Part shown: positions 6,902 through 7,399 of the stretch, one piece after another
How positions within the stretch are numbered: the first letter of the stretch is position 1
How the letters are laid out: each line of letters opens with the position of its first letter
Origin: Gammaproteobacteria bacterium
GTDB taxonomy: Bacteria; Pseudomonadota; Gammaproteobacteria; Eutrophobiales; Eutrophobiaceae
Assembly: GCA_003645215.1 (NCBI GenBank)
Contig: QNEM01000096.1
Coordinates: 1-7,399, forward strand
Length of the DNA: 7,399 bases
Direction: 5' to 3'
Translations under genes and position numbers: made by a program
The notes under the pieces: generated by a model
Told to the model about the DNA's origin: nothing
What the model saw: the letters and a program-made list of their open reading frames with translations, nothing else
Database searches by the model: none

Positions 6902-7399
6902 CTAGGTTTCAAATTCGGCCAGATATTCCCAACGTTCATATAACTTTTGCAGATCTTCCTGAAGCTGCTTCATCGAGGCCATCGTTGTGCTGATGGTCTC
7001 CTTATCCTTTTGATAAAAATTACTTTGATTGATGCGTTGTTCTAATTCCTGTTGCTGATCTTCCAATGCTTCAATTTTATCTGGCAGGCTTTCAAGTTCT
7101 CTTTTTTCATTAAACCCGAGCTTCTTTTTTTCTGAAGAGTTAATCCTGCTCTTTACCTGTTTGCCAGGTTTTGCTTTTTTTCCTGATGCTTTATCAGAGA
7201 GTGTAGCTGTTTTATTCGGTTTCCTTTGTCGGATCCAGTCCTCGTAGCCTCCGACATACTCACTTACCTTGCCATCATCTTCAAAGACCAGGGTACTGGT
7301 CACAACATTATCCAGAAATGAACGGTCATGACTGACAAGCAAGAGGGTGCCTTCGTACTCTGCGAGCAATTCTTCCAGTAGTTCCAGTGTGTCTACATC
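6902..7399 (-). CDS. uup: Uup-type ABC-F ATPase, C-terminal part (5' end outside window)
   Basis: The frame is open to the right edge; the first visible residues, DVDTLELLEELLAEYEG, follow directly on what would be the Walker B and D-loop region of the second ATPase domain. The switch histidine is in LLLVSHDRSFLD (visible residue 24), followed by the strand TLVFEDDGKVSEYVGGYEDW. A Lys-rich, low-complexity linker comes next (about visible residues 61-90). The rest is a predicted coiled-coil domain (93-165) with the closing signature YERWEYLAEFET, typical of Uup rather than EttA or YheS. Uup is a soluble ABC-F protein connected with ribosome function and with precise excision of transposons and branched DNA in E. 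coli; its C-terminal domain binds DNA. About 165 of roughly 630 residues are visible. The TTG at 7369 is internal, not a start. It converges on the GIY-YIG gene with 8 nt between stop codons. Confidence 0.9.
   Translation of the reverse strand, partial: DVDTLELLEELLAEYEGTLLLVSHDRSFLDNVVTSTLVFEDDGKVSEYVGGYEDWIRQRKPNKTATLSDKASGKKAKPGKQVKSRINSSEKKKLGFNEKRELESLPDKIEALEDQQQELEQRINQSNFYQKDKETISTTMASMKQLQEDLQKLYERWEYLAEFET

Noticed and set aside
6894..6908. AACC/GGTT inverted repeat between the convergent GIY-YIG and uup genes as a bidirectional terminator
   Set aside because: The stem is only about 4 bp and there is no T-run on either side.

Overview
The window looks like chromosome of a gammaproteobacterium. 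It has moderate, slightly AT-leaning base composition, a Uup-type ABC-F ATPase, a stand-alone GIY-YIG protein, and the DUF1302 / DUF1329 / YCF48-like / MMPL-type RND gene set common in Pseudomonas-like and marine gammaproteobacteria. Species cannot be fixed from the sequence. No tRNA, rRNA, CRISPR array or transposase gene is visible.

Layout, left to right. Positions 2-1513 (+) hold the C-terminal part of a DUF1302 outer-membrane beta-barrel protein whose 5' end lies outside the window. After a 64-nt T-rich spacer with a short direct repeat comes a complete DUF1329 protein (1578-2966, +), a secreted LolA/LolB-like family. Next is a 243-nt intergenic region with a clear intrinsic terminator (3015-3052) and, directly joined to it, a palindrome-rich element (3051-3152). 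Then follow a secreted six-Asp-box beta-propeller (3210-4253, +) and, 11 nt later, an MMPL-type RND transporter of 777 residues (4265-6598, +). A small GIY-YIG protein (6639-6893, +) follows. It converges, with 8 nt between, on the 3' end of uup (6902-7399, -), which runs off the right edge.

The first four genes read as one envelope system. It has an inner-membrane RND pump, a periplasmic propeller, a periplasmic LolA/LolB-like carrier candidate and an outer-membrane barrel. Together they could move a hydrophobic substrate between the two membranes. The families are recognised from sequence; the joint function and the substrate are inference. The two halves of the set are separated by the terminator, so they may be transcribed differently. 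The best leads are the system as a whole, the Ser-His pair replacing one Asp-Tyr pair in the transporter, and the palindromic intergenic element.
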